NCBI RefSeq assembly: GCF_016802725.1
Contig: NC_052664.1
Span: 29,715,275-29,779,274, forward strand
DNA: 64,000 nucleotides
Reading direction: 5' to 3'
Source of the DNA: Solenopsis invicta
Taxonomy: Eukaryota; Arthropoda; Insecta; Hymenoptera; Formicidae
Below are positions 46,560 to 59,441 of the stretch, in pieces. The notes beneath the pieces are model-generated. The model had not been told where the DNA came from, ran no database searches, and worked only from the letters and a program-made list of their open reading frames with translations. The translations under genes and the position numbers were made by a program. Every line of letters starts with the position of its first letter. Positions within the stretch are counted from its first letter, which is position 1.

Positions 46560-49500
46560 GAGCTAACCGGGGAGGAGAGGGGGACTTTTTTATCGTTCGA
46601 ATTCTCGGACAGCGGAGATTTCCGTTGTCCGGGAGGGTTTGAATATGGTTTGATAGGGCCACCGCGCAATCGGCCTCTGTGTGTTTCTCCGTTCTCCGTT
46701 TTCCCTGCAGACCGTGAATACGAAATTGCCCGGTCGCCTCACCGGTGCCCCATTCGCCGTTGACTTATTTATGTGATTGCCTATCGAGTCGATGAAAAAC
46801 AATGTGCAACAGAAGTGTAAAGAGGCCAGAGGGGAAAGATCGATGGGTATAAGGGTGATTCTTCTCTATCTTCCTTGACCGTTTGATGTAATTCTAGCGG
46901 ATTCTCTTCGTACTTAATGTCTGAGATATATAAGGTATGTTGGATACTATTCAACAAATCTCAAATGCATGCCGAATGCAATGTAATTCAATATATGTCA
47001 GACAATTCATCAAAGGAGAATGTTAAAGTCCAATTTTTGGCCTCCCTGCGGAACCACAAAAAGTTGTTGTTTGTGACTCATATGAAATAATGAAAATAGT
47101 TTTAAATCCCAGAAATACGGAGAAAGTAGATTTTTTATATCATGTACGTTATATCATGTCTCTTTTTGTAAATCGAGAATATTCGTACACTACGTTAAAA
47201 CTTATCGTGAATCGAATGTATCGCAAGAGTTTCTCATGATAATTGGTACTTAAAGGTTTTTAAAAATCGCTGATCACGAATATGTTATTAAAAGTAGCAA
47301 CATCCTCCTTTTATATATTTTTTTTTTTGCACACTTTGTCCGCGTTGACAATTTAGTTAAGCCTGTGTATTTTCCTAATTAGCAATGAAATTAATAGTTT
47401 CCATCTGTCAAACGCTCAGTCTATTTCTTGTATCACGCAGAGAATGAAATGAGAGTGTCTAAACTACATTTACTTAACATGAAGACTGTGTCCAATGTCA
47501 ACATAAGATGACAAGTACTTACAATTAGCGATAAATAGACCAACAAAGGTGAACGAGCTATATCCTCAGTGATTAATGCAAGTAGTAAAAAGTCGTATTA
47601 AACTTTGCATCGTGGACATTGTCAGAATCAATAATATAATACATCGCACGGAAAACAATGTTTTGTGTACAGAATACGTATTGCATTAGAGAAGAAAGGC
47701 ATTATTGTTACAAGTGGTAATTAGAATAGTAACTAGAAGTGGTTTGCGTGTAAATCACAATGTCTTCGTCGATGAAACTTCCACTACGAGATCCTTTCGA
47801 TCTCGTCAAGAGACTTTTTTCCTCATTGCGTCTCGATGAAAGCGGAAAGAGTAAAGCCGCGAAGGTAAAGAAGACGGAGAGGGAAATATAGAGAGAGCAT
47901 TCGAATCTCCTCGATCCGCCTATAGAAGCGTTGGACAAAGCGACAGCGAGCACTAAAATTAGCGGCGAACAATGCACGTGGCCGGATTCAGACAGAGTTA
48001 AGTGTCACTGCTCCCTCCCCGTCCTGCCGTGCCTTCGTCGTGTCGCAGTCTCGTGTTCACTGCCGACTCGTTCCCGATTTCGCTCGTGCTTGCCGCTTTT
48101 CTTCTTTCTCCTGCCCTTTTTCACCGCGTTTATCTTCTTTTTCTTATGACAAATGGTATAAATTCGAGATTCGGGATCAACGCGCGTAATTGCGCTATCA
48201 CTATCCGCGTCGCGATGCCGAAAACGACTATAACTGGATTGTCACCGTTCTTCATCGTTCTCGTACGTGATGCGTGCCGGCGTTGCACGCGTCTATCTAT
48301 AGCGACGAAGCACGATCGGCGTAAGCGCAGTCAGCGCGCGATAAACGCTCGCTTCTCCTGTCGTCGGTCCATTTCTTCATCTGTATTGTCTTTTCCGTTT
48401 TTCTCTCGGTCGTTGCACATCTTTCTTCTCTCCTGTGTTTTCTCACTAGACAACTATGCCTTTAATGTTTCCAGTTCTAACAATGAATTTCGATGTATCA
48501 GTTTTTTTTTATCTATGACTATCTTAATCTATGAATTATTTGTATACTGGTAAAAACAATTTTACTGTAGTATCTAAAAATTTAGCTAAATACAGATAAG
48601 AAAACAATTTTGTGTTGGACCATCAAAATATATAATTATGAAACACTTCATGTATAATGAAAAATATTGAAATAGCACAATTTTTAAAAATCGACTTTTT
48701 AATCGCATTCATTGAATTTAACATACATGAAAAAATTGTTAATTTATAGATATTGCAATAATCCTCGTTCGAATTTGACATATACGCAAAAGAAGTCAAT
48801 AGCTTCAGTAGTTTTTGAGAAATCTTGTTAACCAACTTGAAAAATGTATTTGTTTTTAAGTTTATGTAACGTAGAAACTAATAAATATTTAATTATACTA
48901 AAATTTGTAAATTTTCACTAAATATGTATAAATAGATATGTAAAAGAGTAAAAGAATATGTGCATAGCGGATTTCTTTAAAAAAGTTTCCTCAATTAAGT
49001 AAACTTTTTCGCGCTCTAGAACGTTTTCTTAAACACTCAATATAATTTTTTTTCAACATATAATTATTTTCAGATCTGTATCTCAGCAAAATCGTTCCTT
49101 CCACGTAAAAAAAACATGTTTTATATAAAGCATGATTAATTCTCACTCAATTAATATACACATTGTGATGTTTCATTATTATACAATTTATGCGAGTTAT
49201 TTCCATGTGACTGTAAACACATTTGAGAATTTTTAGAATTTTTAGTTTTCGAGATCGGGGTACTATGTGTGTTATCAATTATTAACAGAGACTTGACTTT
49301 TCAGCGTGCAAATTACTCTTCCTATGTTATTTTCAACTATCCATTTGTTAATGTTTGATTTTACATACGACATTCCAATAAATGCTCAGATAAATTAATG
49401 CTATTGATAAGTTTGTTGGCAGAGGCATCAATAATGCCTCTCGATAATCCGATAGCTCCGTGAAAATATTTAATACAACATTCAGCGCGGTCTTTATAAA

Positions 49501-52190
49501 TCACCATGTCCACGAACTATATTCGCGATGTACGCTACGTCAACCTTTGAAATGTTTATAGCATTGAAAAACATTTCTCGAAATGTCACTTTCAAACATA
49601 TATTTACACAGTATTCCATTTAAAAGTTGTTTCCAGATAGAGCAGACCGCAACGTACTTTAATATATCATTTTTTATATACAAAATGTATTTTCTTATTA
49701 ATTGTCAACAATTTCACAAGCGCCGACAAAAGTATATAGTAATTAATCGGGCATGAAGCTCGACAGTTGTCAAGATTCTTAGAAGCAATCACATTTCAGT
49801 TATCCGAACGAATAAACATGCGGGGAAACGCGACGAGGGGGAGCAGATGAATCGAAAGTTTTTGCGTGGCGCGCGAGTGCTGAGGACCGTCCATGGAGAA
49901 TTATCGGGGTTGCACAGCGGGGGAGGTAAAGAAGCAACGTAAGTAGGAGGGGTGAAACACGCTGGCGGAAAGTTTAGAATTAAATTTGCCGTAAAATTAT
50001 TGGCGGAAGTCTAAGCGAGCACAAATCATAACGCTCCGTGAATTCGTACTGCGGGAATACCCCCGCGAATCCCCTGGCTCTTGTCTACCCCACGCGGCCC
50101 GCTTCTTCTTCACTCGCACTTTCCCCCTCCGTCCGATCTCTCTCTTTCGCTTTTCTCTCTTCCTTCCTTCTCCTGCTCTTTCGAAGTCTGACTAGTTGAA
50201 GAACATTCGATCTGCCTACATCACCCAAATGACTCGTCCCGGCACTTGCGTCTGTGTACGCGTTTGTGCACTCGGGGATACGTGTATTTGAACCGGGAGA
50301 ATCCATCCTGGATTATCCGCCGTGAAATTGTTCGATTTACCTCCCATTTTCAACAGCAAGCTATTTGTTTCATCGCATTCTGCTTTTTGGGGACAAACTC
50401 TTCGATACGCACGTCATTATAAAATGTAATTATATTATATTTTTGTAACAAATGTAATCTTTGAAATGGAGTCAAAGTAAGAGATAAGTCAACAACTTAA
50501 CCCTTCACAATCACCTAGAACTCACTGAACTCCAAAAAAAGTTTAAAGTTCTACTGCATTTAAATTTCATTTTTTTTGTTTATATATTATTTCATAATTA
50601 TAATAAAAATTCCAGAAATATTATAATAATATTTTTGTACTATATAACTTTTTTTGGAACACAAACTATTGCACTATTTTTTTTTAAGTGTCAAATTTGT
50701 AGAGTATAACTTGCTATTATAAATTGCTATTAAAAAAAAATTATAAATAAAGGACTTATTATTTTGTGAGTAAAAAATCATTCCTCAAAAATTTTTACTT
50801 TCGCAATTTTTTAAAAAATATGTTACAATTGAAATCTGTATAAAGACGCTATATATTCTACAATGTTTAAAGTATATTCAGTATTTTTTTTTATTTCAAA
50901 GAACAAAAACAGTGACTGCAGAAACCGGTTAAATGCGCTGGAGTCACTTTGCTTCGATGTGACCACGAAGGATTACGCTTGCTATCAGCTAACTGATAGC
51001 GTAAGACTAGCTTCACTTTTTGTCCCAGCTTTCTGTCGAACACATGTAATCGTCAATACATTTATAATTGATAAGTATAATTGATAACAACCTAGTCTAA
51101 GAACGATGGAAATCAGTCAGAAAATAAACAAAAGCCATTTAAATTGCGAAAAGATTTCTTACTATATTTTCGAAAGTGACCATTTTCGGCCCTGAAATTC
51201 GTACTTTGCAGCATTAAGGAAGAGGGATCACCGCGCGCGCCTAGACTTTGACTCTGTTTATCTACCGGCTTTTATGTCGGATTTATGAGGAGGCAAATGG
51301 AAGAAAAACATGACTGGCACGTGTTTATTGTCAACGTGCGCAACTCCGCCATTGTACCATGCCGGACTGCTAGTATTTTCTTCTCCGGCCATATCTTCTA
51401 GCACTTTTTCTTTGCGTCTCCACCTCATTCGACAACGTCCAACGCTACTTCTCACGTTACTCCGGAGGGCTTAGCGCTCGTAGACATACGACACGTAAAG
51501 GTATAATGCTGAGCAGTACTCAGCCAGCTATTGCCATATATGATGTTGCACTTAAACGCGAGCTTGTCATGCATTGCCATTTTCCTATGAGACGTCGTTA
51601 TAGTCGATACTTATCTGTTTTACGAATAACAACTACATTTACAAGTTTTTTTTCTGACAAAACGGAAGTACGGCTCACTAAAATAAGTTTATATGTATTA
51701 AATTTGTTAAAAATACAAAAATTTATTATCGACTTAAAACAAAACTTTGTTTTAAAAAAAGATTAATAAAGAATTTATAAATGCGTTTCGAATACGCCAT
51801 GGACTTTGAAAATGTTTCCTTTTGGATTTATACTACTGAATTAGCTTTAAAGTTTTATATCTGTACTAAAATAACGTCATATCAAATTAAATGCGACAGT
51901 AATTTGGTATTATACAATCCTCCAATTCGTACTTGGCTACCCGTGGGATCGTATTAAGATAACACGGGGACTTTGAACACGATGAAGAAACATTAGATAC
52001 GACTAACATACGTGTGATGATCGTGATCGCGAAATTGTCGTTACAACTGCCATGCCCGATGGCGCGGCGAAACGAAGAATGCCGGGTATATCGATTTGAG
52101 CTCAATAAAAAAGTCATTTGAGAACTGCAAAAGCGCCGTATTGGCTGTAAAACGTTTGGCGGGTGATAACATCCAGCCGATGGTTCGCGA
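46560..52190. other. Non-coding stretch
   Basis: 46560-46800 is GC-richer. 46870-47700 is AT-rich. 47850-48450 is GC-richer and C/T-biased. A 183-codon + frame (48002-48553) there begins at a non-ATG codon, is rich in Ser, Leu and Phe, and drifts into AT-rich DNA, so I reject it. 48550-49780 and 50390-50900 are AT-rich. 49800-50340 and 51200-51500 are GC-richer with only short frames. Confidence 0.5.
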
Positions 52191-52203
52191 ACGGACGACC
52201 GTC

Positions 52204-52266
52204 GGTGGCGGCGGAGGTGGTGGTGGCGGCGGCGGTGATGGTGGTGGTGTTGGCGGTGGTGGGTGG
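52204..52266 (+). repeat. GGN trinucleotide-rich tract
   Basis: Mostly GGT and GGC triplets. In one + frame it reads as a glycine run that stops at TAG shortly after (52288-52290). Either a low-complexity coding segment or a plain repeat is possible, and nothing decides between them. Confidence 0.8.
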
Positions 52267-52307
52267 TTTCCTGTCTGGTTGGCTGACTAGGTGGATCGCG
52301 TTTCTCC

Positions 52308-52341
52308 TTTCCTTTCCTTTCCTTTCCTTTCCTTTCCTTTC
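52308..52341. repeat. (TTTCC)n pentanucleotide microsatellite, about 7 copies
   Basis: Near-perfect tandem TTTCC units on the + strand, ending in TTTCTCC. Confidence 0.95.
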
Positions 52342-52403
52342 TCCTCCGCGAGATCAGAGGGATGGCATGGGTATGAGAATAAGGCTATGGGGTGGGGACG
52401 GGG

Positions 52404-52454
52404 GAGACAGAGAGGAAAGAGAGAGAGAGAGAGAGAAAGAGAGAGGAGAGAGAA
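52404..52454. repeat. (GA)n purine tract
   Basis: AG/GA dinucleotides with AAA and GG interruptions, 60 bases downstream of the TTTCC repeat. Confidence 0.9.
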
Positions 52455-52510
52455 CATGGATGCTAGAGATCAGGCTGTTATTTAGTTAATGACTATTCTC
52501 TCGCTCGTAG

Positions 52511-52633
52511 GCGCTGCCAGCAGTGCGACCAGCTTGGAATACAAGATCGTGTTTGAGATGCTCGGCGTGGTGCTGCTGCTGCTGCTGCTGTGGCTGTTGC
52601 CATTGCTGCCATCGCTGGCGGTCGTTGTTGCTG
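52511..52633 (+). CDS. Candidate coding exon with a leucine-rich hydrophobic helix
   Basis: Upstream, GTTAATGAC (branch-point-like) and the pyrimidine tract ATTCTCTCGCTCGTAG form a good acceptor with AG at 52509-52510. Downstream, GCTG|GTAACC (GT at 52634-52635) is a usable but not ideal donor. The 123-base segment is open in one + frame and divisible by three, so it keeps phase. It reads a polar stretch (SSATSLEYKIVFEM) followed by about 25 hydrophobic residues (GVVLLLLLLWLLPLLP, then SLAVVVA). As an internal exon this would be a membrane helix. If translation starts at the ATG at 52558 (or the in-frame one at 52489), it would be a signal peptide. The leucines come from (CTG)6, so a plain microsatellite is the main alternative. 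Minus-strand frames (poly-Gln, poly-Ala and poly-Ser) are also open but lack good splice sites. Family unknown. Confidence 0.3.
52571..52590. repeat. (TGC)n trinucleotide repeat
   Basis: Perfect TGC/CTG triplets over 20 bases, lying inside the candidate exon. Confidence 0.95.
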
Positions 52634-52639
52634 GTAACC

Positions 52640-53080
52640 CCGGATAGCGTGTGGATTCGGACTCTGGACAGTTTCGAGCAAGGTATCCCAGAGATATACC
52701 TTACATTATCGTGTATACGTACACCGAATGCTACAGAGTACGCGCCGTTGTATTGTCACGCGTATATATCCTTACCTCGCACCGTTGATAATGCACCGAA
52801 TGTTTCGTCCGCGTAGCGCGCAGTCAGCAATGAACGGGGGACGGTAAGGAATCTTACGTATGCACCATGGTAACTACGCTTGTATTTGACTTTACGAAGA
52901 AAACTGAAAGTTTCGTTTTGTCGACGGAGTTATAACGCGGACTAACGAGCCAGCAAATGAGTACAAATTTAGCAAACATGACGATAATGTCCCTTGATAA
53001 TTCACATTTTTCACGACTAACCAATCTGACTTGAAAATAATTTAGTTGGTTTAATTTTGTTTACATTATCGTATCTGTTG
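52640..53080. other. Non-coding stretch after the exon candidate
   Basis: GC-richer to about 52860, then AT-rich. No further exon with good splice sites is visible. Confidence 0.5.
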
Positions 53081-53088
53081 TGTAAAAA

Positions 53089-53127
<39 letters not shown>
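53089..53127. repeat. (GA)n microsatellite
   Basis: AG dinucleotides with one AAA interruption. Confidence 0.95.
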
Positions 53128-53657
53128 AACGTAATTACTATACGTGAAAATATATAACGCACAAACACAATCGTGCGATTTGTTATTATTCTTGTAAAGC
53201 AAATAAAACTTTTCAACAATTATTTGATCGTAAAATTTAGAAATGTAAAAATTAGGGTTTCCTTCAATAAAGACTGTATTATCCTTTTTATAGTTTCGTT
53301 TCACAATGAACCCGGGTGAACTTTGGAATCCTTTCGAACGATATGAGTCGGTAGCGGCTATCGATTCTCGATTTGTTCCTTTTTCTTTGTCGAAATCTGT
53401 TTATAAGGCGCACAGCGTGGCTTACGCTGCACGCGGATAGGGATTTTGTGGAGGGGAAGGGTTTCAGAAACGACGAGGGACGTGGAGAAAGGTGCGAGAT
53501 AAAAGTAAACGCGGGTAGATGCATGACGGTGGAAGGAGAGGGCAAACGACGGCGGGGCACTAATATCGGAACATCGACGGCCCAGTCGACTTGGGATTCG
53601 AGCGAGCTGGATGTTTAATTAGGAGCCAACGAAGGCAGGATCCGTAAAGGGACGCTA

Positions 53658-53682
53658 GGGGAGGGAGGAGGGGGGAGGGGGG
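53658..53682 (+). other. G-quadruplex motif
   Basis: G-runs of 4, 3, 6 and 6 bases with loops of one to four bases on the + strand, in a purine-rich patch. Confidence 0.65.
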
Positions 53683-53907
53683 AGATTTGCGAGGGAGTAC
53701 GAGTGGGAAGGCGCGGAGATGGAGGGATTCGCGATGCGCAAGGATACGAATATCTCTATGTATAGGTCCTTATAGCTATATATAAGCATGTATATGTGAG
53801 AGCAGGAGTAAGAGAATGAAAGAGAGAGTGAAGGCGAGAGAATTCCTCTCGCGTTTTCTCCTACAGTCTTATCCACCTCCATTACTCGATGGAGCTGCCG
53901 AGAGGAA

Positions 53908-53938
53908 AGAGAGAGAGAGAGAGAGAGGGAGGGAGAGA
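53908..53938. repeat. (GA)n microsatellite
   Basis: GA dinucleotides running into GGGA units. Confidence 0.9.
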
Positions 53939-56900
53939 CCAAGGAAAGAAAGAACGAAAGGAAGAAATGGCGAGAGCGAGAGAAACGCAACACAGACGGC
54001 CAAGGAATTGTCTGCGATTTTGTTTTACCTCTCGCGGCTACCTCTCGATCGCATTCATCGATTTCTCACACTCCGTGCTTTCTCCGTTGCTCCGCACGGC
54101 CGTTAACCGAAGTCTCCTCCTATGTCTCCACCATCAGAAAAGGACGGAAGCTGTGTGCGAAAGAACGCAAAGTGGCCTGAAATCTTCGTGTGCGCCTCGT
54201 TGAGTTACAGCCGTTGTGCAGTTACAGCTTGTGCCGCTGTTGCTACTACAATCTATCCCTACAAAGGGCTGCTGCACGCTCGCGATTCGGATGTTTGGAG
54301 CTGCGGCAGACAGATAAACTCTTGGAATTAGTTCCCCGTACTACCGCACTCGCTTACTGTATGTACGCTTACCGTTACACGAACGTGCGAATTATCGTTG
54401 CGAGCGTGTTGCATGGAGACATCAGCCAGTCTGCAGCATGGGAAAAACTTTTTTAATATGCTGCCTTGATCTCTAGCGGAACGTCGCGTCGACGCGATCC
54501 GGGTGATATGTATTTTTGATACAGTTATAACTTTGATATATGGATTATTACTTTCTACGGCAAAGTATATTGAATATGTGCAAACTTTCGATACCTAATG
54601 GTACCAGAAGTTTCTCTATGCGATTTAATTGTATTTTTAATCAACGCGAGTACAAATTAAAAAAAAAAAAAACTCCGAAAAGACGAATTAATCGAAATTG
54701 ATATAATTAAATAGATTATAACAAATATTATCAATAAAACAGCACGAAAGCATAAAAGGAAGTCTCTACCGGTAGAAACGTAAGAGGATTGGTGACTTAG
54801 CAGACAGCCGCTGCCGTCATTGTTTCAGGATTGGATTTAGTGTTTCGAAACCTATACTGTTTTTCATTCTCCAGGAAAATGTATGAATCGTGTTATAGAG
54901 GCTTTGCGAGTGTGCGGCTAATGGCTGCGGAGAAGTTCCGTCTACCACCCTAAATCTACCTCTCTACCGTCGACTCGCATGGACACATATAAACTGCACA
55001 CCGATATCTGCTATACGTCATCGATGCGCGTATGTTAGTTCGTATCTACGCACACGTGACTCCGTACGCGTGTACGCATGTATGGATCCATGCTCATACC
55101 TACTAGCGTTCCACTTTGCGCCCGAGCTCTTAGCTCATCGATACAAATCTCATTCCATGACAGAAGCTCGAAAAAGAGATTAACGGCGACCACTTTCCGC
55201 GAAGTCAGTTTTAACTCTCTCGATGGTCCATCTATTAAAACGATTACTAACGACAACCGAGCAGTCCTGGAAAGAGCTTAAGCTCACCGTCACCGCAATT
55301 GTACTGTCCAGTAACTTTTACCCGATCACCGTTGCTGTCTAATTCAAGAGTAACGCTAATCCGACAGGATTTATGTCTGTTTACAAAAAACAAGATTATT
55401 CACTTTTCGCATTAACTGTCCGCGGATAAATTTTTTTCGAATTACATAATCCTTCGATTTTAGTTCATTCCTAGCGATAAATAAAAATTTTTTCGCGTCT
55501 TTAAAATATTTTACAATAAATAACTTTTATTCTTATAACTCTTTATATTTTAGTCTTTAAAATTTTATTGTTATAATTCTTTTCTCATAACTTCTCTTCT
55601 TTCGAAATCTATACAATTTTTCTAATTTTTAAAAATATAATCAAATGTACTTATATATTTTTAAAATATTTACATTTATTTAAAAATAAATGTGCTTTGT
55701 TATATTTTCATCTAGAATTCATATAAATATCTGTCTAACAATCTATTTTGATATATATTTTTAAAATGTTTTGATGTATTTTTCTAATTATTATTAAAGA
55801 ATGTAGTTTGCTGGCTAAATTTATTACAGATCATAGAGATTAACATATTTCTTTTTTCATTAATTTGAGATTATTATATTGATACAACATTAGTTCAGAT
55901 TACGTACCGATTCGACGTAATGTTTTAACGCGGCCATGAAAAAGAATGGAACGATTATGCCACAGTTCCAGGACCTACATCAAGTTCTCACAAACGTCTA
56001 CGTAGATTATCAATTATTAAAAACACGTGGCCGAGTTACACACTGAAGCTTCTCTCTCATCTCGCCGTTTTATTCCACGAATCTCTGTCGCGACTCCATA
56101 TTGCCAACTCCCATGAATCCAATCTAAGAGTACTATCGTTGTTTTTAATGACATGAATTCCACGTGACTTAACTCGTTGAAGCTTGAAATCGCGGCTAAG
56201 CGATTTACAAAGAAAACCAAACGTTAGACAGAAGTAGATACGTAACTTTACTATGTGAATCGTTCTACATAAGTGGGAAGCGCGTTTATAAATATTTTAA
56301 CGTCTTTAAAATGCTTACAATACTCTTCCTGTGGAAAAATATAAACTCGGAAACGATAGATTAATACCGTTTAGAAACAGTTATTTTGGTAAGCGTCAAT
56401 ATTATAGAAATCGATTTTAAATGCTTTCGCATAAAGAATTGAGAAATTTTATATATTTTTTTCGGAATTTCTAAAATTCAAAGAAAAAATTGTTAATTGT
56501 TTCGTACATTTATCGCCTAAACACCACTTATCGTGTCACATACAAAAATGTAATGCATCTAAATTTTATATAAGTACAAACAAATTAATTTACGAATATA
56601 TATTCTGGATTTATTATTTAAATATATATATGAATTATATTGGTTTTTATAAAATTGCTTTTTTGTTAATAACAGTTGTACCCTATAAATAAAACGTAGA
56701 ACAGCCATACTGCATGTCGCAAACCTTTCCCGAAAAAGCAGCGTTTCTGCTATTGAGAAAATGCGACAAATACGGTAAAATATCATTAAACGCACATATG
56801 TGATGCTCTAAAGTCCAACGCTAACGATAATTGCATTATCAAGGGCGAGGGTCGGCGATTTTCGGGGTTCGAATGAGCTCTGCTATACGCGGGGTCAACG

Positions 56901-58925
56901 ATACCGTACGCTTGACCCCAGCTTACGAATATAGCGAGTAAATGTAACTATGGTCAGTGTGAACGAATGCCACGTTATACATCATTAGACCCCGTGAGGG
57001 TTTCGATGAGCCGCTCGTGGGTGTTAGAGAATCGCCAGATGGCCTTCCGCTGCCAAACGACGACGATATGTTTAGGGAATAAAACGATATACGCGCATGC
57101 CTTGCCTTCGTTTCGATTTCTTAGAGACGCGAGAGATAATTAGTTTTCAGATATCTCGTTAGATGAATTGAGTATCTCATTTGTGCACAATTTTTTTTTA
57201 TTACTGTTTTCCCATTTAACTGTACCATATCTTGCTTATAATTATAAAGTTATGATTTTCAATTTCGATATACAAATATTGTACATCTCTATAGTCATTT
57301 ATCGCCAAAGAATAAATAAATAAGATTGTAGGAAATACAGATATTCATTATTCCCTCTTCTAGAAATACAATAATTTGTATACATACAAATAAATTAATT
57401 TAAAGAGTCAGATTACAAATATTATATTTTTGGAGTGTAATGCAATGTTCTCGAACGATTGTTTTCGAAAGATGATTCAGAATTCCGGAACGTGTTTCAT
57501 GTAAGTATTTATCGTAACATAATAGCACAAGGAAAGGGTAAGATGGGTAGCTGCCTTCGCTCCATCAAAGATGAATCGAACCCTCCGGACATTCGTAATT
57601 AGGCTACACTCAGTTAGTGGAGGCAGCCGGGCCAGGGTACGAACGAAAATGATTGGCGGCTGAGCTATCGAGGAACGAGAGCCTGATGAAAGCAAAAAGG
57701 AAGGATGGCGGCTGTGTGGGGTCCGCGTATGATGGTCGGTACATTCGAAATATCGCATCACGCTGATGATGATGAGTCCACATGTTCGCGTACACGCTCG
57801 TCCGCCTAAACCCCGCAGCAGGGGTGAGCGACGTGTAGAGGAGAGGACATGGAGGGGCTGAGGGCCAAACTCCCGCGGGAAGCTGCTCGATTTTGAAGTC
57901 CTCTCGGAGTCGCAGACCGTGCGCCACCGCCAACTCCCTTTGGAACTCCTATCGTATAGGAGATTTAACCGTATAGACGACCCTTCGACACACTCTCTTG
58001 CCTAGGTGCCACTCTTCAGTCCCACCCGTCCCTCTGACAAATCAATTCGGACATAACGTCGTAAATACGGCACAGTTGCACAGACGAGGGAATTTACACA
58101 GTCGGCGATGGCACTTCGGCAGCTACTCGAAATGCTAGAAACGCTAAATTGATACGAGGAATCAGTGCGGATCCCTGATTATCCCTGCAAAATATGTAGG
58201 ATACTCTAGGTTCGAGAAAGACAGAAAATCAATTTCGTTAATTGCATCAGATTGGTTTTGCTATTATTCAGTGCTGTGAAATTAAAAAGATTCAGATTCG
58301 AGATTGTGCGCTCTCCTTGCAAAGAATGCTGATATAATCGAGTTCCAGCCTACATTTCATTAAGTTTTACGTCTTTTATACGTCGTCGCGCCCGCGCCGG
58401 TTCGATGTGACAGCTAGCCTGTAAAGTATGTACCTTCGTGAAATTTTATCTCGTGAAGAGGTACTCGAGAATCGTTTTCAAAGCGAATGATTGAAATGGT
58501 ACTCGATCTATCAACACAGTCAAGCGTGGCGGCATGACGTTATGAACGAGGGACGGACTACGATTCTTATCAGAGTATGCTATTTTGTCCGTTGTCCAGC
58601 TATAATGTGATGTCTTTGTGTAGCGCTTAATATCCATTTATGCACTTGATATAATGCACGTCTACCAGTATTCTCTTTTGTACATTTTCGAAAATTAACA
58701 GTTTAATCGGTCCTCGATTAATCGGAACGATTCGCTTTCCATCAAACATAAATGGAAGAGAAATGCGCGTATCGTGTCAGCAATACACATGAACACATGT
58801 AATTTCGATCAGTGGTATCGGTGGCGTGGCAGTGTATGATGCTACAGCTGCAGGCATCGAGTTCTATAGCGTACGATGGTGAATTGTACGTGATGTTGTA
58901 TACGCAAGGCTCACGAGATTCCTGA

Positions 58926-58947
58926 GGGTTGGGAGGAGGGGGGCGGG
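58926..58947 (+). other. G-quadruplex motif
   Basis: GGGTTGGGAGGAGGGGGGCG and two further G give four runs of at least three G with loops of one to four bases. Confidence 0.6.
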
Positions 58948-59441
58948 AGTTGCGAGGGTGGTTATCCCGGAGCTTCGAGCTATAGAACCTTCCTGGATGA
59001 GTACCGAGGCCAGGATTAGTGCTGATTGGTTCGGCCTCGGTGTGATTAGAGATGTTATCAGCGGGGTTACGCCGCACGCTCCCACTGTCCGGTCGTGTAT
59101 CGCTGTTACGAGTTTGCGTTCTTGCAGTATCCACCCATCACTGTTGACCCAAGAACATCCGCTTACGATATCGCGTTGTCATATGAACATGAGTGTTTCA
59201 ATTGATGAACATCGTTTTCACGTTATTATCGAACATGTCTCTTAATTCGATTCACATTAATAGCAATTATTAAATAAATGATGCATTCATTGAAGAAAAA
59301 ATTTATTTTGCTTCGAATTTTTATTAAAATTTAGATTTATTAAAATTTCATAATTTTATATATTTAACGTGAATTGTTTCTGTATTTTTTTTTTTTCAAA
59401 ATTTGTTTTATTGAAGTTTATGTAAAAATCTCAAGAATATA

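Larger units (their letters stand above)
53130..59430. other. Non-coding stretch
   Basis: 53290-54460 is GC-richer, with purine-rich tracts and frames on both strands derived largely from GA repeats. 54480-54780 and 55380-55900 are AT-rich. 54900-55280, 56830-57080 and 57480-58180 are GC-richer with no recognisable gene. 58740-59250 has overlapping frames on both strands (130 codons minus, 95 plus); the minus one is Pro/Asn/Arg-rich and resembles nothing I know. 59250-59430 is AT-rich. Confidence 0.5.

Noticed and set aside
46211..46669. 152-codon minus frame
   Set aside because: Its centre is the (CT)22 microsatellite read as Arg-Glu repeats; a translation artefact.
48002..48553. 183-codon + open frame
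   Set aside because: No ATG at the start, composition drifts from GC-rich into AT-rich DNA, no domain recognised.
56870..56900. GGGTTCGAAT as a tRNA B box
   Set aside because: No A box, no paired T arm and no acceptor stem at the right distances. Other GGTTCGA-like sites also failed.
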